56,927 nt of DNA from Betaproteobacteria bacterium (GTDB lineage Bacteria > Pseudomonadota > Gammaproteobacteria > Burkholderiales > Thiobacillaceae). Below the pieces are notes generated by a model. It worked only from the letters and a program-made list of their open reading frames with translations, was not told the origin of the DNA and made no database searches. The position numbers and the translations under genes are program-made. Shown here in pieces: positions 16,084 through 26,130 of the stretch (its first letter is position 1; each line of letters starts with the position of its first letter). Where the stretch lies: the NCBI GenBank assembly GCA_016873935.1, contig VGVT01000015.1, forward strand, positions 1 through 56,927, given 5' to 3'.

Positions 16084-19000
16084 ATGTTCGAACCAGCCAT
16101 CACGATACCCGAGCTCGCCTTCCCCGAGCACCTGCCCGTTTGCGCCCGCCGCGAGGACATCGCCGCCGCCCTCCTCGGCCACCAAGTAGTCATCGTCTGC
16201 GGCGAGACCGGCTCCGGCAAGACCACCCAGTTGCCGAAGATCGCCCTCGCCACCGGGCGTGGCCGGGTTGGCCAAGGCGGGGGCCGCGTCGGCATGACCC
16301 AGCCCCGCCGCATCGCCGCCAAGAGCGTGGCCGCGCGCATCGCCGAGGAGACGAAGACGCGCCTGGGCGGCCTGGTGGGCTGGCAGGTGCGCTTCACCGA
16401 CCAGGTGGGGCCGGAGTCCCGCATCAAAGTCATGACCGACGGCATCCTGCTGGCGGAAACCCAGTCCGACCCAGAATTCCGCAACTACGACACCCTGATC
16501 CTGGACGAGGCGCACGAGCGCAGCCTCAACATCGATTTCCTGCTGGGCTACCTGAAAACCCTGCTGCCGCGACGGCCTGACTTGAAGCTGGTGATTTCCT
16601 CCGCGACCCTGGAGGCGGACCGCTTCTCCGCCTACTTCGGCGGCGCGCCGGTGGTGGAAGTGTCGGGCAGGACGTATCCGGTGGAGGTGCGCTATCGACC
16701 GCCCGCACCCCCCTCCCCGCCTCCCCCCCTCAAGGGTGGAGGCGTCACTCCCTCCCCCTTGAGGGTGGAGGGCAGGGGTGGGGGTGGCAGCAAGCAGGAG
16801 GAAGAACCCGATCTCGACCAGTCCCTGCTCGACGCCGTCGACGAACTCGCCCGCGAAGGCCCCGGCGACATCCTGGTTTTCCTGCCCGGCGAACGGGAGA
16901 TCCGCGAGGCCCAGGAGTCGCTGCGCAAGCACCATCCGCCGCACACGGAAATCCTGCCCCTGTTCGCCCGCCTGTCGGTGGCCGAGCAGGAAAAGGTGTT
17001 CCAGCCGCACGGCGGCCGCCGCATCGTGCTGGCCACCAACGTCGCGGAAACCTCGCTCACCGTACCCGGCATCCGCTACGTGGTGGACGCCGGCCTGGCG
17101 CGGGTGAAGCGCTATTCCCTGCGCAACAAGATCGAGCAACTGAAGATCGAGAAGGTGGCCCAGGCCGCCGCCAACCAGCGCGCCGGCCGCTGCGGCCGGG
17201 TGGCGGCGGGGGTCTGCATCCGCCTCTACGACGAGCAGGACTTCCTGTCACGGCCCCAGTACACCACGCCGGAACTGCTGCGCTCCTCCCTGGCCGGCGT
17301 CATCCTGCGCATGAAGTCCCTGCGCCTGCCGGAGATCGACGCCTTTCCCTTCCTCGACCCGCCGGAATCCAAGCGGGTGCGCGACGGCCAGCAGTTGCTC
17401 GTCGAGCTGGGCGCCCTGGACGAGGCCGGCCACCTGACCTCCATCGGCCAACAACTCGCCCACCTGCCCGTCGACCCGCGCATCGGCCGCATGCTCATCG
17501 CCGCCCGCGACAAGGCCTGCCTGGCCGAGATGCTGGTCATCGCCGCCTATCTCTCGGTGCAGGACCCGCGCGACCGCCCCCTGGAACGCCAGGAGGCCGC
17601 CGACCATAAGCACAGGCGCTTCGTCGACGAGAACTCGGATTTCGTCAGCCTGCTCAACCTCTGGCGGCACATCGACCAGCTCAACGTCCACCGCAAGTCC
17701 CAGCGCAAGTTCCGCGAGGCCCTGCAAGCCGACTTCCTCTCCCCCAACCGGGTGCGGGAATGGCGGGATGTGTTCGGGCAGTTGAGTACCCAGGTGAAGG
17801 AGCTCGGATGGAGGGTGGAAGGGAAAGAGGAGGTAAAGGGGCAGGACGTAAAGGGGGAAGGGGGAAGGGTCAAGGGTGAAAACCAGGAGGCCGCGCCCAC
17901 CCTTCACCCTTCACCCTTCCCCCTTCACCAATACGCCCCTCTGCACCAGGCCCTCCTGCCCGGCCTGCTCGGCAACCTCGGCATGCTCACCGAGGACGGC
18001 GTCTATCTCGGCGCCCGCGACATGAAGTTCGCCCTCTTTCCCGGCTCCGGCGTCAAGAAAAAGCCCAAGTGGGTCATGGCCGCCGAGATCGTCGAGACGC
18101 GCCGGGTCTATGCCCGCACGGTGGCGAAGATCGAGCCGGAATGGATCGAACACGCCGCGCGCCACCTGCTCAAGGTGAGCTATGCCGATGCGCATTGGGC
18201 GAAGAAGCCCGCGCACGTGGCGGCGAGCATGCGCGCCACGCTCTACGGCCTGCCGGTGGTGAACGGACGCAAGGTGCATTACGGCCCCATCGACCCGGTG
18301 AAGTCGCGCGAACTCTTCATCCGCGGCGCCCTGGTGGAGGGCGAGTACGAGTGCCGCGCGCCCTTCTTCCTGCACAACCGCAAGCTGCTGGAGGAGATCG
18401 ACGACCTCGCCCACCGCTCCCGCAACGCCCGCGTCGCGGTGGACGAGGAAACCCTGTTCCGCTGGTTCGACGACCGCATCCCGGAAGGCATCCACAACGG
18501 CGCTGCCTTCGAGAAGTGGCGCCGTGAGGCGGAGGCGAAATCGCCGCGCCTGCTGCACCTGTCCCGCGCCGACCTGCTCGATCAGCGTGGCGCCGACGCC
18601 GCCGACTTCCCGCCGGAACTGGACCTCTCCGGCGTGCGCTTTCCCCTCGCCTACCGCTTCGACCCGGGCGCCGAGGACGACGGCGTCACCCTGCTGGTTC
18701 CCCTCGCCGCCCTCAACCAGGTGCCCGCCACTCCTTGCGAATGGCTGGTGCCGGGCCTGCTGGAGGAAAAGATCGCCGCCCTCATCAAGGTCCTGCCCCA
18801 GTCCATCCGCCGCGCCTTCGTGCCGGTGCCAGAGTTCGCCCGCGCCGCCGCCGCGGCGCTGGCAAGCGGGAAGTCGGGAGTGGGAAGTGGGGAAAACCGT
18901 TCAACTCCCACTCTCCACTCCCCACTTTCCACTCTCCAGGACGCATTGGCCGACTTCCTCACCCGCGCCACCGGCCAGCCCATCCCCCGCGACGCCTGGC

Positions 19001-20025
19001 GGCCGGAGGCGCTGCCGCCGCACCTGGCCATGAACTACCGGGTGCTCGACAGCCAAAACCGCATCCTCGCGGAAGGCCGCGACCTCTCCGCCCTGCGCCG
19101 GCAACTGGGCGGCCAGGCCAGCGAGAGCCTGCGCCAGGCCGCCGCCCCCGGCGAGCGCGAGGACATCACGCGCTGGGACTTCGGCGATCTGCCGGAGCGG
19201 GTCGAAATCCAGAGCGGCGGCCGCCAGGTGGCGGCGTTTCCCAGCCTGGTGGAAGAGGCCGGCGGCATCCGCCTGCGCCTGCTGGACAGTCCTGCCGTGG
19301 CGCGGGAAAAACACCGGCGCGGCGTCTGCCGCCTGGTCTGGCAGAACTTCCCCGACCTGCTGAAGCAGACCGAGAAGGACCTGGCCCAGCGCCTGAAGGG
19401 CGCCGCCCTGCACTATCTGATGCTGGACAAGTCACTGTCCGCCGAGGCCCTGAGCCGCGACGTCCTCTTCGCCGCCGTCCGTTCCGCCCTGGCCGGAGAT
19501 CCGGCCGAACTGCGTCGGCAGACCGCCTTCGAAAGCGCCGCGCAGACGGCGCGCGCCCGGCTGCCCGAGGCGGCACGCGAAACTGCGCGGCTGGCTGCCG
19601 AATGCCTGGAGCACGCGCATCGCCTCAGCCAGTTCCTGGCCAAGCCCAATGCGGCCAGGGAAACGCTGACGGACCTGCGCGAACAACTGCGCGGCCTGGT
19701 CTTCCCCGGCTTCATCGCACAACTGCCGCCGGAGCTGCTGCTCCACCTGCCGCGCTACCTGCGCGCCATGCAGCGGCGCCTGGACAAGCTGGCCAGCCAC
19801 CCGGCGCGTGACACCCAGCACATGCGTGCCATGGCGCCGCTGCTCACCCAGTACCAGGCCCGCCGCAAACGCCAGGAGGAGGCCGGCGGTGTCACGCCGG
19901 AACTGGAGGATTTCCGCTGGCGGCTGGAGGAATTGCGCGTCTCCCTGTTCGCCCAGGAGTTGAAGACGCCGGAGCCGGTGTCGGTGAAACGCCTGGAGAA
20001 ACGCTGGGCGGAAATCCTGGCCTGA
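16084..20025 (+). CDS. hrpA: ATP-dependent RNA helicase HrpA
   Basis: A 1313-residue DEAH-box helicase. Motif [10 protein letters not shown] is at residues 40-48, motif II DEAH at 141-144, motif III SSAT at 172-175, then AETSLTVPG and QRAGRCGR (motifs V and VI), and the HrpA-specific C-terminal region. It acts on mRNA and ribosome-associated RNA in the cytoplasm. Three low-complexity insertions interrupt it in frame: about residues 206-238 (proline/glycine-rich), 577-616 (lysine/glycine-rich then [10 protein letters not shown]) and 929-952 (SGVGSG... TLHSPLSTL). Each is encoded by a palindromic or heptamer repeat and falls where, from memory, E. coli HrpA has only a short loop. The ATG at 16084 is preferred; 16066 is an in-frame alternative. 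Confidence 0.93.
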   Translation: MFEPAITIPELAFPEHLPVCARREDIAAALLGHQVVIVCGETGSGKTTQLPKIALATGRGRVGQGGGRVGMTQPRRIAAKSVAARIAEETKTRLGGLVGWQVRFTDQVGPESRIKVMTDGILLAETQSDPEFRNYDTLILDEAHERSLNIDFLLGYLKTLLPRRPDLKLVISSATLEADRFSAYFGGAPVVEVSGRTYPVEVRYRPPAPPSPPPPLKGGGVTPSPLRVEGRGGGGSKQEEEPDLDQSLLDAVDELAREGPGDILVFLPGEREIREAQESLRKHHPPHTEILPLFARLSVAEQEKVFQPHGGRRIVLATNVAETSLTVPGIRYVVDAGLARVKRYSLRNKIEQLKIEKVAQAAANQRAGRCGRVAAGVCIRLYDEQDFLSRPQYTTPELLRSSLAGVILRMKSLRLPEIDAFPFLDPPESKRVRDGQQLLVELGALDEAGHLTSIGQQLAHLPVDPRIGRMLIAARDKACLAEMLVIAAYLSVQDPRDRPLERQEAADHKHRRFVDENSDFVSLLNLWRHIDQLNVHRKSQRKFREALQADFLSPNRVREWRDVFGQLSTQVKELGWRVEGKEEVKGQDVKGEGGRVKGENQEAAPTLHPSPFPLHQYAPLHQALLPGLLGNLGMLTEDGVYLGARDMKFALFPGSGVKKKPKWVMAAEIVETRRVYARTVAKIEPEWIEHAARHLLKVSYADAHWAKKPAHVAASMRATLYGLPVVNGRKVHYGPIDPVKSRELFIRGALVEGEYECRAPFFLHNRKLLEEIDDLAHRSRNARVAVDEETLFRWFDDRIPEGIHNGAAFEKWRREAEAKSPRLLHLSRADLLDQRGADAADFPPELDLSGVRFPLAYRFDPGAEDDGVTLLVPLAALNQVPATPCEWLVPGLLEEKIAALIKVLPQSIRRAFVPVPEFARAAAAALASGKSGVGSGENRSTPTLHSPLSTLQDALADFLTRATGQPIPRDAWRPEALPPHLAMNYRVLDSQNRILAEGRDLSALRRQLGGQASESLRQAAAPGEREDITRWDFGDLPERVEIQSGGRQVAAFPSLVEEAGGIRLRLLDSPAVAREKHRRGVCRLVWQNFPDLLKQTEKDLAQRLKGAALHYLMLDKSLSAEALSRDVLFAAVRSALAGDPAELRRQTAFESAAQTARARLPEAARETARLAAECLEHAHRLSQFLAKPNAARETLTDLREQLRGLVFPGFIAQLPPELLLHLPRYLRAMQRRLDKLASHPARDTQHMRAMAPLLTQYQARRKRQEEAGGVTPELEDFRWRLEELRVSLFAQELKTPEPVSVKRLEKRWAEILA
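16707..16786. repeat. Imperfect inverted repeat inside hrpA (insertion 1)
   Basis: C-rich 16707-16722 pairs imperfectly with G-rich 16771-16786, and CCTCAAGGG (16728-16736) is inverted as CCCTTGAGG (16756-16764). It encodes a proline-rich then glycine-rich stretch in the loop after [12 protein letters not shown]. The reading frame stays open through the whole element. Confidence 0.75.
17853..17925. repeat. Heptamer inverted-arm repeat inside hrpA (insertion 2)
   Basis: The left arm is four heptamers GGGGGAA, GGGGGAA, GGGTCAA, GGGTGAA at 17853-17880. The right arm is CACCCTT three times then CCCCCTT at 17898-17925, the reverse complement pattern, with a 17-base loop. The element is in frame and codes for [11 protein letters not shown]... 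[10 protein letters not shown]. Confidence 0.88.
18868..18937. repeat. Heptamer inverted-arm repeat inside hrpA (insertion 3)
   Basis: The left arm is GGGAAGT, CGGGAGT, GGGAAGT, GGGGAAA at 18868-18895. The right arm at 18904-18937 is ACTCCC, ACTCTCC, ACTCCCC, ACTTTCC, ACTCTCC. The arms are complementary in type but use another heptamer than insertion 2. The reading frame stays open. Confidence 0.88.
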
Positions 20026-20096
20026 GCGGACAACTCAAGTTCGGCGGCCCTGCTGCCGTTATCGCGGCATCACTCAAGCCTCCCCTGGAGACCCGA

Positions 20097-21713
20097 TTGG
20101 GACTGAACACCATCACCGGCACGGTGACCGCCAAGATCATGGCCTTCACCGCCCTGCTCTTCCTGGTCCTGCTGACCGCCTCGCTGATCCACTCGCATTA
20201 CAGCGAAAACAATCTGGCCGAGGCATTCACCACCGACAAGGTGAAGGATCTGGCCGACGGCTATTTCGACGGCCTCAACAAGCTGATGCTGACCGGCGGC
20301 ATGGATACCCGGGAGGAGTTAAAGAAACAGGTGGCCGGCCAGACCAATGTGTTGGAGGCGCGGGTCATCCGCGGCGAGGGCATCACCGGCCAATACGGTC
20401 CCGGCAAGGAGGGTGAACAGGCCCGCGACGACCTCGACCGCGCCGCCCTCGGAGGCGAGGAGATCGTGCGCTTCGAGCAGGCCGAGGCAGGCCGCCGCCT
20501 CGTCATCATCCGCCCCTACAAGGCCACCGAGCAGACCCGCGGCGTCAATTGCATGGGCTGCCACAGCGTGCCCGCCGGCAGTGTGCTGGGCGCGGTGCGC
20601 ATCACCTACGACCTGGCGCCGGTGGATGCGCGCATCCGCAATTCCGGCCTGCAAAGCCTGGCCATCCACCTGGCCCTGTTCCTCATCGGCATGGGTCTGC
20701 TGTCGGTCGCCTTTGGCCGCGTCGTCGCCCAGCCGGTGCGCCATCTCACCGATTTCATGCGGCGCATCGAGGAGCAGTCCGACCTGTCCCTGCGCGTGCC
20801 CGTGCGCGGCCGCGACGAAATCGCCGAGGCGGGCATCGCCTTCAACAACATGCTGCGGCGCTTCGCCGGCATCATCGAGCAGGTGCGCGGCGCCACCCAT
20901 CACCTGGCCGGCGTCGCCGGCCAACTGGTCGACGTCTCCAGCCAGACCCAGAACGGCGTGCAACGCCAGCTTGCCGATACCGAACTCCTGGCCGCCACCC
21001 TGCACCAGCTCGCCGGCACCGTGCAGGAGGTGGCGCAAAACACCCGCGAGGCGGCGGCCGCCGCCAACCAGGCCGACGGCGAGGCGCGCGATGGCGCGGC
21101 CACCGCCACCCAGGCCCTGGACGCGATCTCCGCCATGTCGCAGCAACTGGAACAGGCGGTGGGGGTGATCCAGCGCCTGGACACCGACAGCCGCGACATC
21201 GGCCGCGTCATCGGCCTCATCCGCGAGATCGCCGAACAGACCAACCTGCTCGCCCTCAACGCCGCCATCGAGGCGGCGCGCGCCGGCGAACAGGGCCGCG
21301 GCTTCGCCGTGGTGGCGGACGAGGTGCGCACCCTGGCGCAGCGCACGCAGTCCGCGACCCAGGAAATCGAGACCATCATCGTCAAGGTCCAGGGCCGCGC
21401 CCAGGAAGCCGTGGGCGCCATCCAGACCGCCGAGCAGAAAACCGAATCCAGCGTGAACAGCGTGCGCGAGAGCGCCAACGCCCTCTCCACCATCTCCGGC
21501 TCGGTCGGCGTCATCAACCGCATGAACGCGCAGATCGCCGGCGGTTCGGGCGAACAGAGCAAGGTCGCCGAAAACATCAGCCGCAAGATCGGCGACATTG
21601 GTTCGGTGGCCCAGGAAGCCGCCGGCCATGCCCGCGACACCGAGGAAGCCAGCCGCCAGTTGGCCCGCCTCGCCGAGGAACTGGAACAGCTTCTCAACCA
21701 GTTCAGGGTCTAG
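20097..21713 (+). CDS. Methyl-accepting chemotaxis protein with a periplasmic CXXCH haem motif
   Basis: A 538-residue chemoreceptor. TM1 spans about residues 14-31, a periplasmic sensor domain about 32-183, TM2 about 185-207, then a HAMP domain and a methyl-accepting signalling domain with the hairpin tip [38 protein letters not shown] region. The sensor contains NCMGCH (C152, C155, H156), a c-type haem attachment motif, near its C-terminal end, so it probably senses redox state or a gas. There is no CheR-binding pentapeptide at the C-terminus. The TTG start at 20097 is supported by GGAG 6 bases upstream. Confidence 0.92.
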   Translation: MGLNTITGTVTAKIMAFTALLFLVLLTASLIHSHYSENNLAEAFTTDKVKDLADGYFDGLNKLMLTGGMDTREELKKQVAGQTNVLEARVIRGEGITGQYGPGKEGEQARDDLDRAALGGEEIVRFEQAEAGRRLVIIRPYKATEQTRGVNCMGCHSVPAGSVLGAVRITYDLAPVDARIRNSGLQSLAIHLALFLIGMGLLSVAFGRVVAQPVRHLTDFMRRIEEQSDLSLRVPVRGRDEIAEAGIAFNNMLRRFAGIIEQVRGATHHLAGVAGQLVDVSSQTQNGVQRQLADTELLAATLHQLAGTVQEVAQNTREAAAAANQADGEARDGAATATQALDAISAMSQQLEQAVGVIQRLDTDSRDIGRVIGLIREIAEQTNLLALNAAIEAARAGEQGRGFAVVADEVRTLAQRTQSATQEIETIIVKVQGRAQEAVGAIQTAEQKTESSVNSVRESANALSTISGSVGVINRMNAQIAGGSGEQSKVAENISRKIGDIGSVAQEAAGHARDTEEASRQLARLAEELEQLLNQFRV

Positions 21714-21769
21714 GAGCCTCTCCTCCAGCGCTCCCGGCCGGCGACCTCCTCCCGCCGGCCGCCCATCTC

Positions 21770-21796
21770 AGCCCCCCGCGCGGGGGCTTTCTTTTA
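21770..21796 (+). terminator. Intrinsic terminator after the chemoreceptor gene
   Basis: AGCCCCC (21770-21776), loop CGCGC, GGGGGCT (21782-21788), followed by TTCTTTTAT. Confidence 0.85.
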
Positions 21797-21842
21797 TGAC
21801 CGGCTGCGTGCCGACCCCTGCTGTTCCCGGCGGCCTTGCGGA

Positions 21843-21848
21843 TAGAAT
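21843..21848 (+). promoter_or_regulatory. Candidate -10 box of nadE
   Basis: TAGAAT at 21843-21848 ends six bases before the nadE ATG at 21855. Transcription from it would begin at or next to the start codon, giving a leaderless message. No good Shine-Dalgarno is present, which agrees with that. The -35 region is weak. Confidence 0.45.
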
Positions 21849-21854
21849 CCGCGC

Positions 21855-23459
21855 ATGAAGATCGCTATTGCCCAGATGAATCCCGTGGTCGGCGACCTCG
21901 ACGGCAACGCCGGCCGCATCGTCGTCCTTGCCCGCAAGGCCGTCGAAGCGGGCGCCGAACTGCTGGTCACGCCGGAGCTGGCCCTGTGTGGCTATCCGCC
22001 GGAGGATCTGGCCCTGCGTTCCGATTTCTATGCCGAATGCGCCCGCGCCCTGGCGGCCCTGGCGGCGGCACTGCCAGCGGAGATCTGCGTGCTGGCGGGC
22101 CACCCGCTGATGGAGGGGGAAAACCGTTACAACGCGGCCTCGGTTTTGCGCGATGGCGGCATCGTCGCCACCTACCGCAAGCAGAAGCTGCCCAACCATT
22201 CGGTGTTCGACGAGCTGCGCACCTTCCAGGCCGGCACCGAGGCCTGCGTGTTCGCATGCGCCGGCGTGCATTTCGGCGTCAACCTGTGCGCCGACATCTG
22301 GGAACCCGGCCCGGCCACGCAGGCCCGCGAAGCCGGTGCCCAGGTGCTGCTGGTGGCGAACGCTTCGCCCTTCCACATGAACAAGCAGCAGGAACGTTTC
22401 GATGTGGCGCGCGCACGCATCGCCGAGTGCGGCCTGCCGCTGGTCTACGTCAACATGGTGGGCGGCCAGGACGAACTGGTGTTCGACGGCACCTCCTTCT
22501 GCATGGACGCGGCGGGCACCGTCACCGCGCAGTTCCCCGCCTTCGACGAGGGGCTGCACATCGTCGAACTGGCCGACGGCGTCGCCCGCGGCGAGATCAC
22601 CCCCCTGCCCGCGTGCGAAGCCTCGGTGTACAAGGCCCTGGAGGTCGGCGTGCACGACTACGTGGTGAAGAACGGTTTTCCCGGCGCCATCCTGGGCCTG
22701 TCCGGCGGCATCGATTCCGCCCTCACCCTGACGGTGGCGGTGGATGCCCTGGGCGCCGAGCGGGTGCGCGCGGTGATGATGCCCTCCGAGTTCACCGCCG
22801 GCATCAGCCTGGAGGATGCCCAGCGGCTCGCCGACAACCTGGGCGTGAAGTACGACGTGCAGCCCATCAAGCGCATGTACGACGTCTTTCTGGAAGAACT
22901 GGCCGACGAATTCGACGACCTGCCCTTCGACCAGACCGAGGAGAACATCCAGGCCCGGGTGCGCGGCGTGCTGCTCATGGCGCTGTCCAACAAGTTCGGC
23001 CCGCTGGTGCTGACCACCGGCAACAAGAGCGAGATGGCCAGCGGCTACGCCACCCTCTACGGCGACATGGCCGGCGGCTTCGCGGTGCTCAAGGACGTGG
23101 CGAAGACCCTGGTCTGGCGCCTGTCCCGCTACCGCAACACCGTCTCGCCGGTGATTCCGGAGCGCATCATCACGCGGCCGCCCAGCGCCGAACTGCGCGC
23201 CGACCAGTGCGATCAGGACAGCCTGCCGCCCTATGACATCCTCGACGCCATCATGGAGCGCTACGTGGAGCAGGACATGGCGCCGCGCGACATCGTCGCG
23301 GCCGGCTTCGCCGAGGCCGACGTACGCCACGTGGTACGCCTCATCGACCGCTCGGAATACAAGCGCCGCCAGGCGCCGCCGGGCATCCGCATCACGCCGC
23401 GCGGCTTCGGACGCGACCGCCGCTACCCCATCACCAACCGCTACAAGGCCCCGTTCTAG
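21855..23459 (+). CDS. nadE: Glutamine-dependent NAD+ synthetase
   Basis: A 534-residue enzyme that converts nicotinate adenine dinucleotide to NAD+ using glutamine. The N-terminal nitrilase-type glutaminase domain shows the Glu-Lys-Cys triad in TPELALCGY (near residue 44), YRKQKLPNH (near 113) and NLCADIWEP (near 148). The C-terminal ATP-pyrophosphatase synthetase domain has GLSGGIDSALT near residue 281 and TTGNKSEMASGY. The length is typical. It is followed after 9 bp by glnB, so the two are probably co-transcribed. Confidence 0.96.
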   Translation: MKIAIAQMNPVVGDLDGNAGRIVVLARKAVEAGAELLVTPELALCGYPPEDLALRSDFYAECARALAALAAALPAEICVLAGHPLMEGENRYNAASVLRDGGIVATYRKQKLPNHSVFDELRTFQAGTEACVFACAGVHFGVNLCADIWEPGPATQAREAGAQVLLVANASPFHMNKQQERFDVARARIAECGLPLVYVNMVGGQDELVFDGTSFCMDAAGTVTAQFPAFDEGLHIVELADGVARGEITPLPACEASVYKALEVGVHDYVVKNGFPGAILGLSGGIDSALTLTVAVDALGAERVRAVMMPSEFTAGISLEDAQRLADNLGVKYDVQPIKRMYDVFLEELADEFDDLPFDQTEENIQARVRGVLLMALSNKFGPLVLTTGNKSEMASGYATLYGDMAGGFAVLKDVAKTLVWRLSRYRNTVSPVIPERIITRPPSAELRADQCDQDSLPPYDILDAIMERYVEQDMAPRDIVAAGFAEADVRHVVRLIDRSEYKRRQAPPGIRITPRGFGRDRRYPITNRYKAPF

Positions 23460-23807
<348 letters not shown>

Positions 23808-23953
23808 GAGCGGATAGGGCTCTGTTCGCGTTGCGTGTGGGGATTCCATGCGCTGCCGTCTTTTCGGCAACCATCGACGATTCCCCGGCGAAGTTTCTCC
23901 ATCACCCCCTGTGAAAAATCCATAACCCTATGTTTTGATTGATTTCTATAGCC

Positions 23954-23969
23954 TGGCATGAGAACTGCA
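23954..23969 (+). promoter_or_regulatory. Sigma54 (-24/-12) promoter of the PEP-CTERM gene
   Basis: TGGCATG-AGAA-CTGCA at 23954-23969 fits the TGGCACG-N4-TTGCA consensus with two mismatches and correct GG/GC spacing. It lies 38 bp before the ATG at 24008. PEP-CTERM genes are often controlled by RpoN with the PrsK/PrsR pair, which supports the call. Confidence 0.7.
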
Positions 23970-24007
23970 TAGGTCTGCTCAGTTTATTTCTGATGTTGGA
24001 GACGACC

Positions 24008-24841
24008 ATGCGCAAGTCCTTCACTCACCTGATGCTGCTCGCTGGGTTGAGCCTTTCCTTCGGGGCGCAAGCCATTGCCATCAATGGAAAGCTGAATGAC
24101 TGGGGGGTGAAGAAGAATGCGGGCGCCGCAGGCTGGATTCCTCACCAGGGAATCGAATACACCATCGAGGACCAGACCGGCAATGCCAATACCTACCTGA
24201 ACCCCGGATGGGGCGGGCAGGCTTACGACGCCGAGGCCCTGTACGCGGTCATCCAGGGCAATTACCTGTACATCGCCCTGGCCACGGGACATAACCCCAA
24301 TACGCGGCAAGACCCGGGGCGCAACAGCTACGGTGCCGGCGATTTCGCCATCGATTTCGGCAAGGACGGCATATACGAACTGGCGATCAACATCCGGCAT
24401 GTGAACGCGAGTGGCGTCAAGGACGACTTCGGCGTGGAGGGCGGGGTATACATGAGCCCGACCTGGGCCATGGGGCTGTTCGCGGAGTCGGATGCCAACT
24501 ATCCGACCCCGACCACCAAGCGCCCCGCCTATCTGACCGGTGGTACACAAATCGGCGTCGCCGAACTGATGTACACGACGGCGGGAGAAGCCGGCTATGG
24601 CCAGTACATCAATGACCTGCATTATTTCTACGAAATGAAGGTGGATCTGGATCTGCTGACGCTCGCGGGTTGGGACAACAATAACTTCAACATCCACTGG
24701 ACGATGAATTGCGGCAACGACAGCATCTGGGTCGATCCGCCGCCCGGCGTGCCCGAGCCCGCCACCCTGGCCCTGTTGCCGCTCGGCCTGCTCGGCCTGG
24801 TGGCGATGCGCCGGCGCGGTTCAAGCCAGGACGCGGCGTAG
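24008..24841 (+). CDS. PEP-CTERM sorting-domain protein
   Basis: A 277-residue exported protein. It has a signal peptide (SFTHLMLLAGLSLSFGAQA) and ends with a PEP-CTERM signal: VPEPATLALLPLGLLGLVA followed by MRRR, which exosortase processes at the inner membrane. The middle begins INGKLNDWGV and is rich in G, N, Y and D, resembling secreted beta-sandwich surface or matrix proteins. Its exact role is unknown; these proteins usually join exopolysaccharide or biofilm matrix. The ATG at 24008 is supported by GGAG and by the sigma54 promoter. Its 3' end overlaps the convergent aminotransferase gene by 21 bp. Confidence 0.9.
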   Translation: MRKSFTHLMLLAGLSLSFGAQAIAINGKLNDWGVKKNAGAAGWIPHQGIEYTIEDQTGNANTYLNPGWGGQAYDAEALYAVIQGNYLYIALATGHNPNTRQDPGRNSYGAGDFAIDFGKDGIYELAINIRHVNASGVKDDFGVEGGVYMSPTWAMGLFAESDANYPTPTTKRPAYLTGGTQIGVAELMYTTAGEAGYGQYINDLHYFYEMKVDLDLLTLAGWDNNNFNIHWTMNCGNDSIWVDPPPGVPEPATLALLPLGLLGLVAMRRRGSSQDAA

Positions 24842-25978
24842 CCGGGCGACCGCCTCGCCGATGCGCTGTAGGGAGGTGGTGTAGGCGAAGCGGACGTGGC
24901 GGTCGGCGGCGTGGGTGCCGAAGTCCGTGCCCGGGGTGACGGCCACGCCGGCCTCCAGCAGCAGTTTCTCGGCGAAGGCTTCGGCCTCCATGCCGAAGGC
25001 GTCGATGCCCGCATAGACGTAAAACGCCCCCTGCGGCGCGGCGCCGACGCGGAACCCCAGGCTTTGCAGTTGTGGCAGCAGCCAATCCCGACGTTCGCGC
25101 AGTTCGGCTTTCCTCTGTTCCAGCAGCGCGCGGGTGTCCGGCGCCAGCGCCGCCAGGGCGGCGTGCTGGGCGACGGTGGGGGCGGAGAGGAAAACATTCT
25201 GGGCGACGCGGTCGATGGCCGGCATCAGGCTGGGCGGCGCCAGCATCCAGCCCAGGCGCCAGCCGGTCATCAGCCAGTATTTCGAGAAGCTGTTGAGGAC
25301 GATGACGTCCTCGCCCAGACCGGCGGCGCTGGGCGGCGCATCCCCGTAGACCAGTTCGTGGTAGATCTCGTCGACCAGCAGGTGGCCGCCGCGCGCGCGC
25401 ACCAGGGCGTGGATGGCGCGCAGTTCATCTTGCGGAATCAGGGTACCGGTGGGGTTGCCGGGATTCGCCACCAGCACGCCGCGGGTATGCGGCCCCCAGT
25501 GCCGGGCGACCAGATCGGCGCTGAGTTGGTAGCCGGTGTCCGGGCCGACCGGCACGCCGACGCCGCGCGCCTCGACGAGACGGGCGAAATGCCGGTTGCA
25601 GGGATAGCCAGGATCCGCCAGCAGGATTTCCTCGCCGGGGTCGAACAACACCGCCATCGCCAGCAACAGGGCGCCGGAAGCGCCCGGCGTGACGCAGACG
25701 CGGCCCGCGTCGAGTTCGACGCCGTGCCGCTCGCGGTAGTAGCCGGCAATGGCCCGGCGCAGTTCGGGCAAGCCCAGGGCCGGGGTGTAATGCGTCTGTC
25801 CGGCTCGCAGGGCGGCGATGCCGGCCTCGACGATGGGCGGCGGCGTGGCAAAGTCCGGCTCGCCCACTTCCATGTGCACGATGTCGTGGCCGCGCGCCTG
25901 CAATTCGCGCGCGCGCGCGAGGATGGCCATGACGCGGAAGGGTTCGATGTCCTGGGCGCGGCGGGTGGGTGCGGGCAT
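24821..25978 (-). CDS. Pyridoxal-phosphate aminotransferase, class I
   Basis: A 385-residue aspartate/alanine-type aminotransferase. Features are HMEVGEPDFATPP near residue 35, the PNPTGT-like ANPGNPTGTL near 170, DEIYHELVY near 201, and the PLP lysine in SFSKYWLMTGWRLGW near 233. A conserved arginine that binds the substrate carboxylate is in HVRFAYT. The amino acid substrate is not decided by sequence. It is divergent from the TauE gene with a 152-bp gap. Confidence 0.92.
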   Translation of the reverse strand: MPAPTRRAQDIEPFRVMAILARARELQARGHDIVHMEVGEPDFATPPPIVEAGIAALRAGQTHYTPALGLPELRRAIAGYYRERHGVELDAGRVCVTPGASGALLLAMAVLFDPGEEILLADPGYPCNRHFARLVEARGVGVPVGPDTGYQLSADLVARHWGPHTRGVLVANPGNPTGTLIPQDELRAIHALVRARGGHLLVDEIYHELVYGDAPPSAAGLGEDVIVLNSFSKYWLMTGWRLGWMLAPPSLMPAIDRVAQNVFLSAPTVAQHAALAALAPDTRALLEQRKAELRERRDWLLPQLQSLGFRVGAAPQGAFYVYAGIDAFGMEAEAFAEKLLLEAGVAVTPGTDFGTHAADRHVRFAYTTSLQRIGEAVARLRRVLA

Positions 25979-26130
25979 GTGGGCAAGGGTGGAGGCGTCC
26001 TCCGCGCGACTGCGGGGAGTGCCAGCATGATAGGAGGCTTTCTCGGCCGGCCCAAGACTTCTTCGGCGCGATCCGCCGCGCGCATCGCGGATAATGCAGG
26101 CCGCCCCCGCCCAACCCCCTCCCCCGCGCC

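Noticed and set aside
17853-17925. Heptamer arrays considered as a CRISPR array
   Set aside because: Units are seven bases with no unique spacers and there are no cas genes.
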